Positions 27,442 through 36,994 of a stretch of 64,000 bases of DNA are shown piece by piece. Origin of the DNA: Stutzerimonas stutzeri (GTDB lineage: Bacteria > Pseudomonadota > Gammaproteobacteria > Pseudomonadales > Pseudomonadaceae). Where the stretch lies: NCBI RefSeq assembly GCF_024448935.1, contig NZ_JAMOIE010000003.1, forward strand, positions 1 to 64,000, read 5' to 3'. The notes beneath the pieces are model-generated. The model saw nothing but the letters and a program-made list of their open reading frames with translations. It searched no databases and had not been told where the DNA came from. A program made the translations under genes and the position numbers. Every line of letters begins with the position of its first letter. Position 1 is the stretch's first letter.

Positions 27442-27636
27442 GGCGGGTCACCCAGCCACGCCATGGTCGCCTGACTTTTCAGGTTGGCGACGCGGGCTGA
27501 CCGCCCGGTTCTGCAATGCTGCACAGCGGTTCTGCGCCGATGGCTATTGTTGCGTAGCCGGACTTCGCTAGGGTCGGGCGATTCCCTGCGCCGGTTCCTG
27601 GCGGCGCGCCTGATTCCCTGCTTCGAAGAGGTCCCC

Positions 27637-28090
27637 ATGGCTGAACGTGAAATCGTCGTTGTCGGTGCCGTGCGCACCCCGGTCGGCTCCTTTGGCGGTG
27701 CGCTGAAAGATGTCGACCTGATCGCCCTCGCCACTACCGCCTGCCGCGGCGTGCTGGAACGCTCCGGTACGCCCGCTGACGCTGTGGGCCACGTGGTGAT
27801 GGGCAACGTGATCCCCACCGAACCGCGCGATGGTTACCTGGCGCGCGTGGCAACGGTGGATGCCCTTCGCCGCCCAGGCCTGCGCGGTGATGCAGGAGCT
27901 GGGCATGGACCCGGCGCGGGTCAATCCCAACGGTTCGGGTATCTCCCTCGGTCATCCGGTGGGCGCGACCGGCGCAATCATTGCGGTCAAGGCGATCCAT
28001 GAACTGCAGCGCATTCAGGGCCGCTACGCGTTGGTGACCATGTGCATCGGCGGCGGGCAGGGTATCGCGGCGGTGTTCGAGCGCTGTTGA
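27637..28090 (+). pseudogene. acetyl-CoA acetyltransferase with internal deletion
   Basis: The N-terminal about 75 residues (MAEREIVVVGAVRTPVGSFG to PTEPRDGYLARVATVDA) are joined, out of frame near 27860, to the thiolase C-terminus (FAAQACAVMQELGMDPARVN, NGSGISLGHPVGATGAIIAV, MCIGGGQGIAAVFERC). Roughly 240 residues including the acyl-accepting cysteine are gone, though the C-terminal His and Cys motifs remain. The start keeps a ribosome site (GAAGAGG). Confidence 0.88.
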
Positions 28091-28215
28091 ATCAAGGGGA
28101 GCGGTGGCAATTCGTCGGGCCTGCGGCGATTCCACTGAAGATTTGCGCGCGGCAGCCGACAAGGCTGTAGCGAGGTTACATCTCGGCACGAGACCGGCTT
28201 TCCACAGGACCCTTC

Positions 28216-29124
28216 ATGAACAACGCATCCGCTAGCGACGCCTTATCGCTTTTGCTGTTCACGCTGCGCAGCGGCAAGCAAATGGCGATCAACCTGTTGA
28301 AGGTCAGCGAAATCATTCCGACGCCGTCGCTGACCCGGCTGCCCGAATCGCATCCCCATGTACGGGGCGTCGCCACGCTGCGGGGCCAGCCGTTGTCGGT
28401 GATCGACCTCAGCCTGGCTATCGGCATGGCGCCGTTGCAGGACCCCAAAGGCGGCTGCCTGATCGTCACCGAGATCAGCCGTTCCAAACAGGGCTTGCAC
28501 GTCCAGGCAGTGGTCAAGATCGTGCATGTCCAGACGTCGAAGGTCCTGCCGCCGCCTTACGGCGCGCGCGCCAGCTCGTTCATTACCGGGACGGCGGAAG
28601 TGGATGGCGAACTGATCCAGATCCTCGACGTGGAAAAGGTCATTCACAACATCGCCCCGGTCCCGGGCGAGGCCGACATTTCTCAGCTGGATGACCAGGA
28701 CGCGCAGTTGCTCACCGAAACCCGCGCGCTGATCGTCGATGACAGCCAGGTGGCCATTCACATGTCGGTATCGGCGCTGACCACGATGGGCATCACTTGC
28801 CATGCGGTGCGCAGCGCCCGCGAAGCCTTCGAGAAACTCGACAGCCTCAAGGATGGCTACGAGGCGATCAACTGCGTGGTTTCGGATATCGAGATGCCAG
28901 AAATGGACGGCTATTCCTTCACCCAGGCACTGCGCAAGCATCCCGACTATGCCTCGATTTACGTGCTGCTGCACACCTCGCTGGACAGCACCATCAGCAC
29001 CGACAAGGCCAAGGCCGCCGGTGCCAATGACATTCTGACCAAGTTTTCACCGCCCGAAATGACCAAGTGCATGCTGCGCGCGGCGCGAGTGATCCATTTG
29101 GGCGAGGATGCGTCGGGCGCCTGA
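28216..29124 (+). CDS. CheV-type chemotaxis coupling/receiver protein
   Basis: A 302-residue cytoplasmic protein. The CheW-like domain spans about residues 10-155 (SGKQMAINLLKVSEIIPTPS, HVRGVATLRGQPLSVIDLSL) and the C-terminal receiver about 170-295, with acidic pocket LIVDDSQ, phosphoacceptor Asp in VSDIEMPEMDGYSF and Lys in DILTKFSPPEM. It couples chemoreceptors to CheA. Its receiver modulates adaptation. It stands alone, away from a che cluster. Confidence 0.88.
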   Translation: MNNASASDALSLLLFTLRSGKQMAINLLKVSEIIPTPSLTRLPESHPHVRGVATLRGQPLSVIDLSLAIGMAPLQDPKGGCLIVTEISRSKQGLHVQAVVKIVHVQTSKVLPPPYGARASSFITGTAEVDGELIQILDVEKVIHNIAPVPGEADISQLDDQDAQLLTETRALIVDDSQVAIHMSVSALTTMGITCHAVRSAREAFEKLDSLKDGYEAINCVVSDIEMPEMDGYSFTQALRKHPDYASIYVLLHTSLDSTISTDKAKAAGANDILTKFSPPEMTKCMLRAARVIHLGEDASGA

Positions 29125-29430
29125 GCGAGTAGAACGTACGGGCCGCACGCCAGCCGGTAAGAGCGAGCTCGGTAGAAAGGAACGGCGCTCAGCTACCTCA
29201 CTTGCCGAAGCTCGGTCGCGCGTATTGACGTAGAGCGCAGCACACGGCGACCGATGTCCCTGGTGGTTGAGCGTTCGCACGCCAGCAGCCAGAGAGCAAA
29301 CGAGCCCGTGTTCTCATCCCAGCGGATTTACCAGAAAAGACATCCTATGAGTTGTCCCGTCGCGCTGCCGCCCTCGAGGCGCTGATGCCACGTAGAATGG
29401 GCGGCTTCGAATGGGTGAGGTACGCGAACG
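29125..29430. other. intergenic region upstream of polB
   Basis: About 306 bases. I found no gene and no convincing LexA box (CTGT-N8-ACAG), although SOS control of DNA polymerase II is usual in enterobacteria. Confidence 0.35.
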
Positions 29431-31794
29431 GTGGATCTGCAGCAGGGTTTCGTGCTGACCCGGCATTGGCGAGATACGGCGGCCGGCACCGAAGTGGAGT
29501 TCTGGCTGGCGACTGATACCGGCCCACGCCGCTTGCGCGTGCCATACCAGCCTTCGGTTGCCTTCATTCCGGCGACGCAGCAGCGCAAGGTCGAATTGCT
29601 GCTCAAAGGCGAGCGCGACGTCGAACTGCGGCCGCTGAACCTGATCGATTTCCGCCATCGCCCGGTGGTCGGCCTGTATTGCAAGCAGCACCGTCAGTTG
29701 ATGAATCTCGAGAAGCGCCTGCGCGATGCAGGACTGGATGTGTACGAGGGCGACATCCGCCCGCCGGAGCGCTACCTGATGGAGCGCTTCATCACCGCAC
29801 CGGTGAGCTTTACCGGCCAGCCGGATGCCGACGGTGTGCTGCTGGAGGCGCAGATCAAACCGGCACCGGGCTATCGTCCGCAGCTCCGGCTCGTCTCGCT
29901 GGATATCGAAACCACCATGCGCGGCGAGCTGTATTCCATTGCGTTGGAGGGCTGCGGCCAGCGGCAGGTCTACATGCTCGGCCCGGCCAACGGCGATGGC
30001 TCCGGCGTGGATTTCGAACTGGAATATTGCGACAGCCGCAAACAGCTGATCGAACGATTGAACGGCTGGATGGCACGGCATGACCCAGACGGCATCATCG
30101 GCTGGAACCTGGTGCAGTTCGATCTGCGGGTGCTGCGTGATCAGGCTCAGCGCTATCAGGTGCCGCTACGCCTGGGCCGTGGCGGGGAAGAAATGGCCTG
30201 GCGTGAGCACGGTAGCCGAGGCAACCATTTCTTCGCCGCGGCGGCGGGCCGGCTGATCATCGATGGCATCGAGGCCCTGCGTTCGGCCACCTGGAGCTTC
30301 CCCTCGTTCAGCCTGGAAAATGTCGCCCAGACCTTGCTCGGTGAGGGCAAGGCGATCGACACGCCGTATCAGCGCATGGACGAAATCAATCGCATGTTCG
30401 CCGAGGACAAGCCGGCCTTGGCGCGCTACAACCTCAAGGACTGCGAACTGGTCACGCGCATCTTCGCCAAGACCGAACTGCTGACGTTTTTGCTCGAACG
30501 AGCCACCGTCACCGGGTTGCCAGCCGACCGTAGCGGCGGGTCGGTGGCTGCTTTCGAGCACCTCTACATCCCGCTGATGCACCGCCAGGGCTTCGTCGCG
30601 CCGAACCTCGGCGAGCGGCCGCCCGAGGCCAGCCCTGGCGGCTTCGTCATGAATTCTCAACCGGGTCTGTACGAATCGGTGCTGGTGTTGGACTACAAGA
30701 GCCTCTACCCCTCGATCATCCGTACCTTTCTCATCGATCCGGTGGGGCTGGTCGAAGGCATGCGCCAACCGCAAGACGGCGACTCGGTGCCGGGCTTCCG
30801 TGGTGCGCGCTTCTCGCGTACGCGGCATTGCCTGCCGGCCATCGTCGAGCGCGTCTGGGAAGGCCGCGAGTCGGCCAAGCGCGAAGGCAACAAGCCGCTG
30901 TCCCAGGCGCTGAAAATCATCATGAACGCCTTCTACGGCGTGCTCGGTTCCAGCGGCTGCCGATTCTTCGATCCGCGGCTGGCCTCGTCGATTACCCTGC
31001 GCGGCCACGAGATCATGCGGCGCACCCGCGAGCTGATCGAAGCCGAGGGCTACAGCGTAATCTACGGCGATACCGATTCCACCTTCGTCTGGCTAAAGCG
31101 CGCCCACAGCGACGAGGACGCGGCGCGCATCGGCAAGGGGTTGGTGCAGCAGATCAACCGGTGGTGGCGCGAGCAGCTGCAGCGCGAGTTCGGTCTGCAT
31201 AGCGCCCTGGAGTTGCAGTTGGAGAGCCACTTCAAGCGCTTTCTGATGCCGACCATTCGCGGCGCGGAGGAGGGCAGCAAGAAGCGCTATGCCGGGCTGG
31301 TCACCCGCGCCGATGGCAGTGATGGCCTGGTCTTCAAAGGGCTGGAAACGGTGCGCACCGACTGGTCGCCATTGGCCCAGCAGTTTCAGCAGGAACTGTA
31401 TCGACTGATCTTCAATCGCCAGCCCTACCAGGACTACGTGCGCAGCTACGTCCAGCGCACGCTGGCCGGCGAGCTGGACGAGCTGCTGATCTTCCGCAAG
31501 CGCCTGCGTCGGCGCCTGGACGACTATGAGCGCAACATCCCGCCGCATGTGCGCGCCGCCCGTATCGCCGATGAATACAACCTGCGGCAGGGTCGCCAGC
31601 GGCAGTACCAGAATGGCGGCTGGATCAGCTACGTGATCACCGTGGCCGGCCCCGAACCACTGGAAGTGCGGCGCGCACCGATCGACTATGACCATTACGT
31701 CAGCCGCCAGCTGCACCCCATCGCCGATGCCATCCTGCCGTTCGTCAACGACAGTTTCAGCGCGTTGGTCGACGAACAACTCGGGTTGTTTTGA
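29431..31794 (+). CDS. polB: DNA polymerase II (family B)
   Basis: A 787-residue family-B DNA polymerase with proofreading, used in DNA repair and replication restart. Exonuclease motif [15 protein letters not shown] and [12 protein letters not shown]; polymerase motifs [30 protein letters not shown] and [13 protein letters not shown]-terminal KRYAGLVTR. Length equals E. coli Pol II. The start is GTG at 29431, chosen because [13 protein letters not shown] matches the family N-terminus. No operon partner. Confidence 0.93.
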   Translation: MDLQQGFVLTRHWRDTAAGTEVEFWLATDTGPRRLRVPYQPSVAFIPATQQRKVELLLKGERDVELRPLNLIDFRHRPVVGLYCKQHRQLMNLEKRLRDAGLDVYEGDIRPPERYLMERFITAPVSFTGQPDADGVLLEAQIKPAPGYRPQLRLVSLDIETTMRGELYSIALEGCGQRQVYMLGPANGDGSGVDFELEYCDSRKQLIERLNGWMARHDPDGIIGWNLVQFDLRVLRDQAQRYQVPLRLGRGGEEMAWREHGSRGNHFFAAAAGRLIIDGIEALRSATWSFPSFSLENVAQTLLGEGKAIDTPYQRMDEINRMFAEDKPALARYNLKDCELVTRIFAKTELLTFLLERATVTGLPADRSGGSVAAFEHLYIPLMHRQGFVAPNLGERPPEASPGGFVMNSQPGLYESVLVLDYKSLYPSIIRTFLIDPVGLVEGMRQPQDGDSVPGFRGARFSRTRHCLPAIVERVWEGRESAKREGNKPLSQALKIIMNAFYGVLGSSGCRFFDPRLASSITLRGHEIMRRTRELIEAEGYSVIYGDTDSTFVWLKRAHSDEDAARIGKGLVQQINRWWREQLQREFGLHSALELQLESHFKRFLMPTIRGAEEGSKKRYAGLVTRADGSDGLVFKGLETVRTDWSPLAQQFQQELYRLIFNRQPYQDYVRSYVQRTLAGELDELLIFRKRLRRRLDDYERNIPPHVRAARIADEYNLRQGRQRQYQNGGWISYVITVAGPEPLEVRRAPIDYDHYVSRQLHPIADAILPFVNDSFSALVDEQLGLF

Positions 31795-32202
31795 CCGCGC
31801 TCAGCCGAGCTGGCTTTTGCCGAGCACCATGGCCACGCCGGCGAAACACAAGCCGATCAAGGTGACGCTTTCGAAGCCGATCTTGCCCAGCCCGTGCTTC
31901 TCTCGGCGAACCGTCGCGATAGGCGATATTCGAGGCAGCAACGAGCCTGAAGTCGTGGCAAAAACGGGCCCTTTGGTGCGGCCGCTTGATTGCGGCAATG
32001 ACTAAGCAGAGCGGCTCGATTGGCCTGGGTTCAGCTCGCGACGTGCGAAGAAGGGCAACTCGGATGGCCAAGGGATGCGCTTGGGCGCGCAGCCAAGCCG
32101 CTACGAACTGGTCGGGAATGGCCGATCTTGAGCCTGGTCAAGTTCAGCCAGCGGAGGCCTGTTTAGCCTGAGGGCTTCCTTCAAGCGAATCCCGAGGCCT
32201 GC
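31795..32202. other. intergenic region after polB
   Basis: About 400 bases. A minus-strand open frame (31801-31998) ends with one hydrophobic segment (ESVTLIGLCFAGVAMVLGKS) and may be the C-terminal scrap of a membrane protein, but it lacks a family match and a ribosome site. Nothing else is supported. Confidence 0.3.
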
Positions 32203-32409
32203 ATGGCCAAGAAATTCCCACTCAACCCGCCGCATCCCGAGCGCATCTGCTGGGGTTGCGATCGCTATTGCCCCGCCGACTCGCTGGCCTGCGGCAATGG
32301 TGCCGGTAGGACTCAGCATCCGGCTGAAATGATGGGCGACGACTGGTATGAGTTCGGCGACTGGGGAGACCTGATCGCGGCTGACAAGGCTGGCAAGAAC
32401 CAGAAATAG
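32203..32409 (+). CDS. DUF3079 small cysteine-containing protein
   Basis: A 68-residue protein beginning MAKKFPLNPPHPERICWGCD with CWGCDRYCPADSLACGNG, the DUF3079 pattern, probably metal-binding. It ends with WYEFGDWGDLIAADKAGK. Convergent with the stressosome operon, 13 bases apart. Function unknown. Confidence 0.82.
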   Translation: MAKKFPLNPPHPERICWGCDRYCPADSLACGNGAGRTQHPAEMMGDDWYEFGDWGDLIAADKAGKNQK

Positions 32410-32422
32410 CGGCGCTGGTGCT

Positions 32423-34390
32423 TCAGCCCGATGAGCCAGCAGCGAGCGTTGCTGACTGATCGAGCAGCTGTCGCACTTTGCCGAGCAGCTCGCCGATCTG
32501 GAATGGCTTGACCACCATGTCCATTCCGGCAGCGAGAAAGCGATCTCGGCGCACCGCGTTCTCGGCGTAACCCGTCATGAACAGTACCGGTAGAGCCGGG
32601 CGATGAGTTCGCGCTGCATCAGCCAGGTCCCGTCCGGAAAGCTGTGGAAGGCCCACGTCCGTCAAAAGCAGATCGACGCTGGTGTCGTCCTGCAGCACCG
32701 ACAACGCAGTGGCGGCATCGGCGGCTTGGCTGCACCGATAGCCAGCCTCGCTCAGCATCTCGGCTACCAACATGCGGACTGCCGGCATGTCCTCGACGAT
32801 CAGTACGTGCTCGCCGTTGCCCAGCGGCGTCTCGCTGACCGAGGCGGCGGTCGGTTGGGTGGCAGTGGCGGCGGGTAGCACCAGCGAGACTTCCGTGCCT
32901 TCGCCGACAACACTGCTAAGCCTGGCTTCGCCACCGGACTGTCGGGCGAACCCGTAGATCGAAGACAATCCCAGGCCTGTGCCCTGGCCAAGCGGCTTGG
33001 TGGTGAAGAAGGGGTCAAACACCTTGCCAAGCACTTCCGGTGCGATACCGGTGCCGTCATCCTCCACTGTCAGCACGACATAGTTTCCATCAGCCAGGTC
33101 CGCATCGCCCTCTGACCGCACGCTCGCGGTGCGGATGCTGATGTTGCCGCCACGGGGCAAGGCATCGCGTGCGTTGATAACCAGATTGAGGATGGCGCTT
33201 TCGAGCTGGTTGGCATCAACCTGTGCCACCGCGCCTTGCTCGGACAGCTCCAGATTCAGCGATATATGCTCGCCGATGGTTCGCTGCAACAGCTCTTCGA
33301 GCGAGCGGATCTGGTCGTTGAGGTCGGCTGGCCGCGCATCCAGGGGTTGCTGGCGGGCAAAGGCCAACAGACGATTGGTCATCGAGGCGGCGCTGCGTGC
33401 CGAATTCAGCGCGGTGTCGGCAAAGCGCAGGACCGCATCGGTGCGGCCTTCGTGCAAGCGTTTCTTCAGCAGCTCGATGCCGGTGATGATCCCGGTCAGC
33501 AGATTATTGAAATCATGCGCGATGCCGCCGGTCAGCTTGCCCAGCGCTTCCATTTTCTGCGCCTGCATCAGCTGCCCTTCGGTGCGGACGCGCTCGGCAA
33601 CTTCCCGGGCAAGCTCGTTGGTGGCGTTGTCGAGTTGCTGCCGTTGCGAACGCTCGCGTTGACGCTGCTCGGTAATGTCTTCGATAACGACCAACCCGAG
33701 TTCAGAGGCCCGGTATGGCGAAACCTGCCATTCGGTCTCGCGACGCTCCCCAGCCACCTGAATGAACAAGGTGTCATGCCAGCGAGCCCCCCTCGCGAGG
33801 CTCGCCCGCAGTGTCAGCAGCTTGGTTTGCTGCCCCTCGGCAAGGCTTGCCGTAAGCGCAGAGGGTTCCGGCTGATTGCCCAGCAGCAGGGCCAGCGCAC
33901 GGTTGCTTTCGTGGATTTGCAGTTGCGGGTCGATCACCGCGATGGGCGCCGCGACCTGGGAAAAGATTTCACGAAAGCGTGCCTCGCTTTCACGCAGCGC
34001 ATGCTCGGTGTCCCGCACCCGCAACAGTGTGCGCAGCGTAGCCAGGAGCACGTCGGGATCGACGGGGTGAATGAGGTAGGCGTCGGCCCCCGCATCCAGG
34101 CCGGTGATGATATCGCCGGTCTGGATCGAGGCTGCGGAAACGTGAATGACCGGCAGCAGCCGCGTGCGGTCATCGGTTCGCAGCTGCCGTACGATGTCGA
34201 AGCCGCTCATGTCCGGCAGATTCACATCGAGGATCAGCGCGTCGATCGCTTCGGTGGCGATCAGGCCCAGTCCTTCGGTGCCCGTTCCGGCTTCGAGCAC
34301 GGCATAACCGTGGCGCTCGAGCACCCGGCGTATTGCGTAGCGTGTGGCCGCGTTGTCGTCGACGATCAGCAGCCGGCTCTTATGCTCCAT
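32423..34390 (-). CDS. hybrid histidine kinase (REC-PAS-HisKA-HATPase-REC)
   Basis: A 655-residue soluble protein. N-terminal receiver (residues about 5-120, LLIVDDNAATRYAIRRVLER; phosphoacceptor in LILDVNLPDMSG), a PAS domain (about 140-250), HisKA with H-box GGIAHDFNNLLTGI, HATPase with N-box NLVINARDALPRGG and G-boxes VEDDGTGIAPEVL and GQGTGLGLSSIYG, and a C-terminal receiver (VLIVEDMPAVRMLVAEMLSE; LLLTDVGLPQLSG). No transmembrane helix and no DNA-binding output. Last gene of the stressosome operon; its start overlaps the preceding kinase by 11 bases. Probably relays the stressosome signal onward. Confidence 0.88.
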   Translation of the reverse strand: MEHKSRLLIVDDNAATRYAIRRVLERHGYAVLEAGTGTEGLGLIATEAIDALILDVNLPDMSGFDIVRQLRTDDRTRLLPVIHVSAASIQTGDIITGLDAGADAYLIHPVDPDVLLATLRTLLRVRDTEHALRESEARFREIFSQVAAPIAVIDPQLQIHESNRALALLLGNQPEPSALTASLAEGQQTKLLTLRASLARGARWHDTLFIQVAGERRETEWQVSPYRASELGLVVIEDITEQRQRERSQRQQLDNATNELAREVAERVRTEGQLMQAQKMEALGKLTGGIAHDFNNLLTGIITGIELLKKRLHEGRTDAVLRFADTALNSARSAASMTNRLLAFARQQPLDARPADLNDQIRSLEELLQRTIGEHISLNLELSEQGAVAQVDANQLESAILNLVINARDALPRGGNISIRTASVRSEGDADLADGNYVVLTVEDDGTGIAPEVLGKVFDPFFTTKPLGQGTGLGLSSIYGFARQSGGEARLSSVVGEGTEVSLVLPAATATQPTAASVSETPLGNGEHVLIVEDMPAVRMLVAEMLSEAGYRCSQAADAATALSVLQDDTSVDLLLTDVGLPQLSGRDLADAARTHRPALPVLFMTGYAENAVRRDRFLAAGMDMVVKPFQIGELLGKVRQLLDQSATLAAGSSG

Positions 34391-35237
34391 CAGCGCGCTC
34401 CGTGGAGATCGCCACGGGAATGATTATGTAGAACGTCGATCCCACCCCCGGCTGGCTGTCGACGCCAACGCGGCCACCCAGCAGTTCGGCGAAGCGTTTG
34501 CACAGCGACAGTCCCAGGCCGGTGCCGCGCAGACGCTTCTGCAACGGCGTGTCGATCTGCACGAAGTCTTCGAACAGATTGCCGTGCAAGTCTTCCGGGA
34601 TGCCGATGCCGGTGTCCGTCACGGCGAAGCGAACCTCGCCTTCACCCTCGGCACAGGCAGAAATGCGCACCTCGCCATTCTGGGTGAACTTGAGCGCATT
34701 GGAGATGAAGTTGCGAAGAATCTGGGCGAGCTTCTTGTCATCCGTGTAGAGCCGCGGCATGTCGTGTGGCTCCTCGAAAATCAGGTCCACCGCGCTGGCA
34801 TCGACGATCGGGCGAAACATCCCGCGCAAGGCGGCGAACAGATCCAGCATGTCGAACCAGGCGGGCGATATGGTGATGCGGCCGGCTTCGATCTTGGCGA
34901 GATCGAGCAGGTCGTCGACCATGTCGCTGAGCTCGCCAGCAGCGCCATTGATGAACGACACCTGCGTGTGCTGTTCCGGGCTGAGCGGGCCGTCCAGCTC
35001 ATCGCTGAGCAGACGGGTAATGCTGCGAATGGAACCCAAGGGTGTACGGAACTCGTGGCTCATGTAGGACAGAAAGCGGCTTTTCAGGTCCGACGCCTGT
35101 CTGAGCTGCTCGGCCTGGGTGTCGAGTTCGGCATAGAGCGCGAGGACGCCCTGGTTGGTTTCCTCCAGTTCGGCGCGTAGCAGATCGTTCTCGCTGCGCA
35201 GCTGTTCGATGAGGTCGTTCCTGTTCGAGTCAGTCAC
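34380..35237 (-). CDS. soluble sensor histidine kinase of stressosome operon
   Basis: A 285-residue kinase with an N-terminal coiled coil (about residues 8-55), HisKA with FLSYMSHEFRTPLGSIRSIT and a HATPase domain (NFISNALKFTQNGE, VTDTGIGIPEDLHG, LRGTGLGLSLCKRFAELLGG). No membrane helix or separate sensory domain, so input must come from a partner protein. I choose a GTG start at 35237, which overlaps the stop of the phosphatase gene by eight bases; an ATG at 35255 lies inside that gene. The following hybrid kinase is its probable phosphotransfer partner. Confidence 0.82.
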   Translation of the reverse strand: MTDSNRNDLIEQLRSENDLLRAELEETNQGVLALYAELDTQAEQLRQASDLKSRFLSYMSHEFRTPLGSIRSITRLLSDELDGPLSPEQHTQVSFINGAAGELSDMVDDLLDLAKIEAGRITISPAWFDMLDLFAALRGMFRPIVDASAVDLIFEEPHDMPRLYTDDKKLAQILRNFISNALKFTQNGEVRISACAEGEGEVRFAVTDTGIGIPEDLHGNLFEDFVQIDTPLQKRLRGTGLGLSLCKRFAELLGGRVGVDSQPGVGSTFYIIIPVAISTERADGA

Positions 35238-36240
35238 CGAGCTCCTCCAGCGCAATCACCATGACCGTCACGTCATCTCGACCACGGCAGAAGTCGCGGT
35301 GCAACAGCGCTGCAATAATCGCCGGGTGGCGGTGCACCAGGCCGGGGTAGTCGCGCAGGTCCCAACGCGACTGCAAGCCGTCGCTGTAGATGATCAATAA
35401 TTGTTGAGCGTCGACCGGATAATCGAACGCTACAGCCTTGCGGAACTGCGAGCCGACGATACCGGGGTGCGAGGCCAGGCCGCGGCTTTTTTCAGGGGTC
35501 AGCAGACACGCCCCGATGTTCCCGATTCCGGCGAAACACACCTTGCCCAGGTCATACAGGGCGATAGCCGCTGCGCCGCCCCGCGAGCCGGTCATCGCCC
35601 GGTGCATGTCGAGCATGCTGATCGTGGGGTCGGCAAACGGGTCCTCGGCGAACGCGGCGGCCCCGGCCAGACCGGCTTCCTCAGCGTCTTCGCCATGCCC
35701 GATGCCGTCGATGACCAGCGCACTGAGGCGTGGGCCATCCACAGCCAGGTGCCAGACGTCGCCGCAGGCCGGATCGTTCTTCAGGGAATGCTGACTGACC
35801 CCGAATCGAAGGGGCAGGGCCGAAACGTGGCGGCGGTACAACTGCGCCAGTACCACCGAGCCTCTGCTGTCGGAATGGATATCGAACAGCTGTGCCTGAC
35901 GCATCAACGCACCGAGCCCGGTCCCCTGAGTGCCGCCGGTGGAAAAACCATCGGCCAGGCATTGGTTGGGGTTGAAGCCGGGCCCACGGTCGACCGCGAT
36001 CAGCTCAATGCCCTGTCCGCTCTGCGCCGGGATTCTGCGCAGGTGCAAAGCTCCATGCTGTGCATGTTTGAGCAAGTTGGTTGCCAGCTCCGTAGCCACC
36101 AGAGCGACGCGTCCGGCATCGGTCTCATCGAATGCACACCCAACGGCCAGCGATTGCGCGACGCGTCGCGCATGGCCGACCTGGCTTTCGTCTTCGATCG
36201 GCAGGACGGTGGTCATTGACCCCTGAATGTTCATGACCAT
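35230..36240 (-). CDS. RsbT-like ATPase fused to PP2C/SpoIIE phosphatase (RsbX position)
   Basis: A 336-residue two-domain protein. Residues about 10-130 form a GHKL ATPase like RsbT/RsbW (N-box VATELATNLLKHAQHGALHL, VDRGPGFNPNQCL, GTQGTGLGALMRQAQLF). Residues about 150-335 form a PP2C/SpoIIE phosphatase (CGDVWHLAVD, LSALVIDGIGHGEDAEEAG, GRDDVTVMVIALE). In Bacillus the stand-alone RsbX dephosphorylates RsbS and RsbR to reset the stressosome; this fusion occupies that place. ATG at 36240 or 36234 (ATGA overlap with rsbT) are both possible. Confidence 0.82.
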   Translation of the reverse strand: MVMNIQGSMTTVLPIEDESQVGHARRVAQSLAVGCAFDETDAGRVALVATELATNLLKHAQHGALHLRRIPAQSGQGIELIAVDRGPGFNPNQCLADGFSTGGTQGTGLGALMRQAQLFDIHSDSRGSVVLAQLYRRHVSALPLRFGVSQHSLKNDPACGDVWHLAVDGPRLSALVIDGIGHGEDAEEAGLAGAAAFAEDPFADPTISMLDMHRAMTGSRGGAAAIALYDLGKVCFAGIGNIGACLLTPEKSRGLASHPGIVGSQFRKAVAFDYPVDAQQLLIIYSDGLQSRWDLRDYPGLVHRHPAIIAALLHRDFCRGRDDVTVMVIALEELGD

Positions 36241-36635
36241 TTAGTGATGCTGATGCGGGTGCCGACGCCGGGCGTGCTGTCGAGCTCGAAGTCGTCCACC
36301 AGGCGCTTGGCACCGGTCAGCCCAAGCCCCAGGCCGCCGCCAGAGGTCCAGCCATCGGTCAAGGCCAGTTTGATGTCAGCTATGCCTGGACCCTGGTCAC
36401 GAAAGGTCAGCCGGATGCCGGTTCGTGGGCCTTCGTCCAGGACTTCCCAGTCCATATCGCCGCCGCCGCCGTAAACGACGGTGTTACGGGCCAACTCGCT
36501 GACCGCGGTGACCAGCTTGGTCTGATCGATCAGGCGCATGCCGCAATCCTGAGCCAGCTTGCGGACCGCCTGCCGTGCCAGTACCACGTCCTGTTCGATC
36601 CGTACCGGAGTGCTGCCGCTGCGGCGCACGGTCAT
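36231..36635 (-). CDS. rsbT: stressosome switch kinase RsbT
   Basis: A 134-residue GHKL-fold serine/threonine kinase. N-box VTAVSELARNTVVYGGGGDM, RDQGPGIADIKLALTDGWTS, GGGLGLGLTGAKRLVDDFEL. In Bacillus, RsbT is held by the RsbR-RsbS complex, phosphorylates both on stress and is released to activate a partner phosphatase. It overlaps rsbS by four bases and the next gene by up to ten. Here the released partner is probably the downstream ATPase/phosphatase or kinases, an inference. Confidence 0.88.
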   Translation of the reverse strand: MTVRRSGSTPVRIEQDVVLARQAVRKLAQDCGMRLIDQTKLVTAVSELARNTVVYGGGGDMDWEVLDEGPRTGIRLTFRDQGPGIADIKLALTDGWTSGGGLGLGLTGAKRLVDDFELDSTPGVGTRISITKWS

Positions 36636-36994
36636 TTATCGGCCATCCGCTTATGCAGCAACTGCATGCCTCTCTCGACATTGAGCGCCGTGCTGACGCC
36701 CTGCAATGTCAGGCCCAGTTCGACCAGGGTAATCGCAACGGCGGGTTGCATGCCGACGACGACTGTCTCCGCGTCCATGATGCTCGACAGACCGGAGATC
36801 GAACTGATCATGCGGCCAATGAACGAGTCGACCATGTCCAGCGCGGAGATGTCGATCAGCACCGCTTTGGCGGATGTTGCGCTGATGCGTTCGGCCAGGT
36901 CGTCCTGCAAGGTCATTGCCAGTTGATCGTGCATGTCGACCTGAATGGTGACGAGCAGGAACTCGCCCATGCGGAGTATCGGGATGCGCTCCAT
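36632..36994 (-). CDS. rsbS: stressosome scaffold STAS protein RsbS
   Basis: A 120-residue single STAS domain starting MERIPILRMGEFLLVTIQVD. The phosphorylation loop AVLIDISALDMVDSFIGRMI is conserved; Ser57 by my count corresponds to Ser59 of Bacillus RsbS. With RsbR it builds the stressosome core that sequesters RsbT. It overlaps rsbT by four bases and rsbR by one. Confidence 0.9.
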   Translation of the reverse strand: MERIPILRMGEFLLVTIQVDMHDQLAMTLQDDLAERISATSAKAVLIDISALDMVDSFIGRMISSISGLSSIMDAETVVVGMQPAVAITLVELGLTLQGVSTALNVERGMQLLHKRMADK

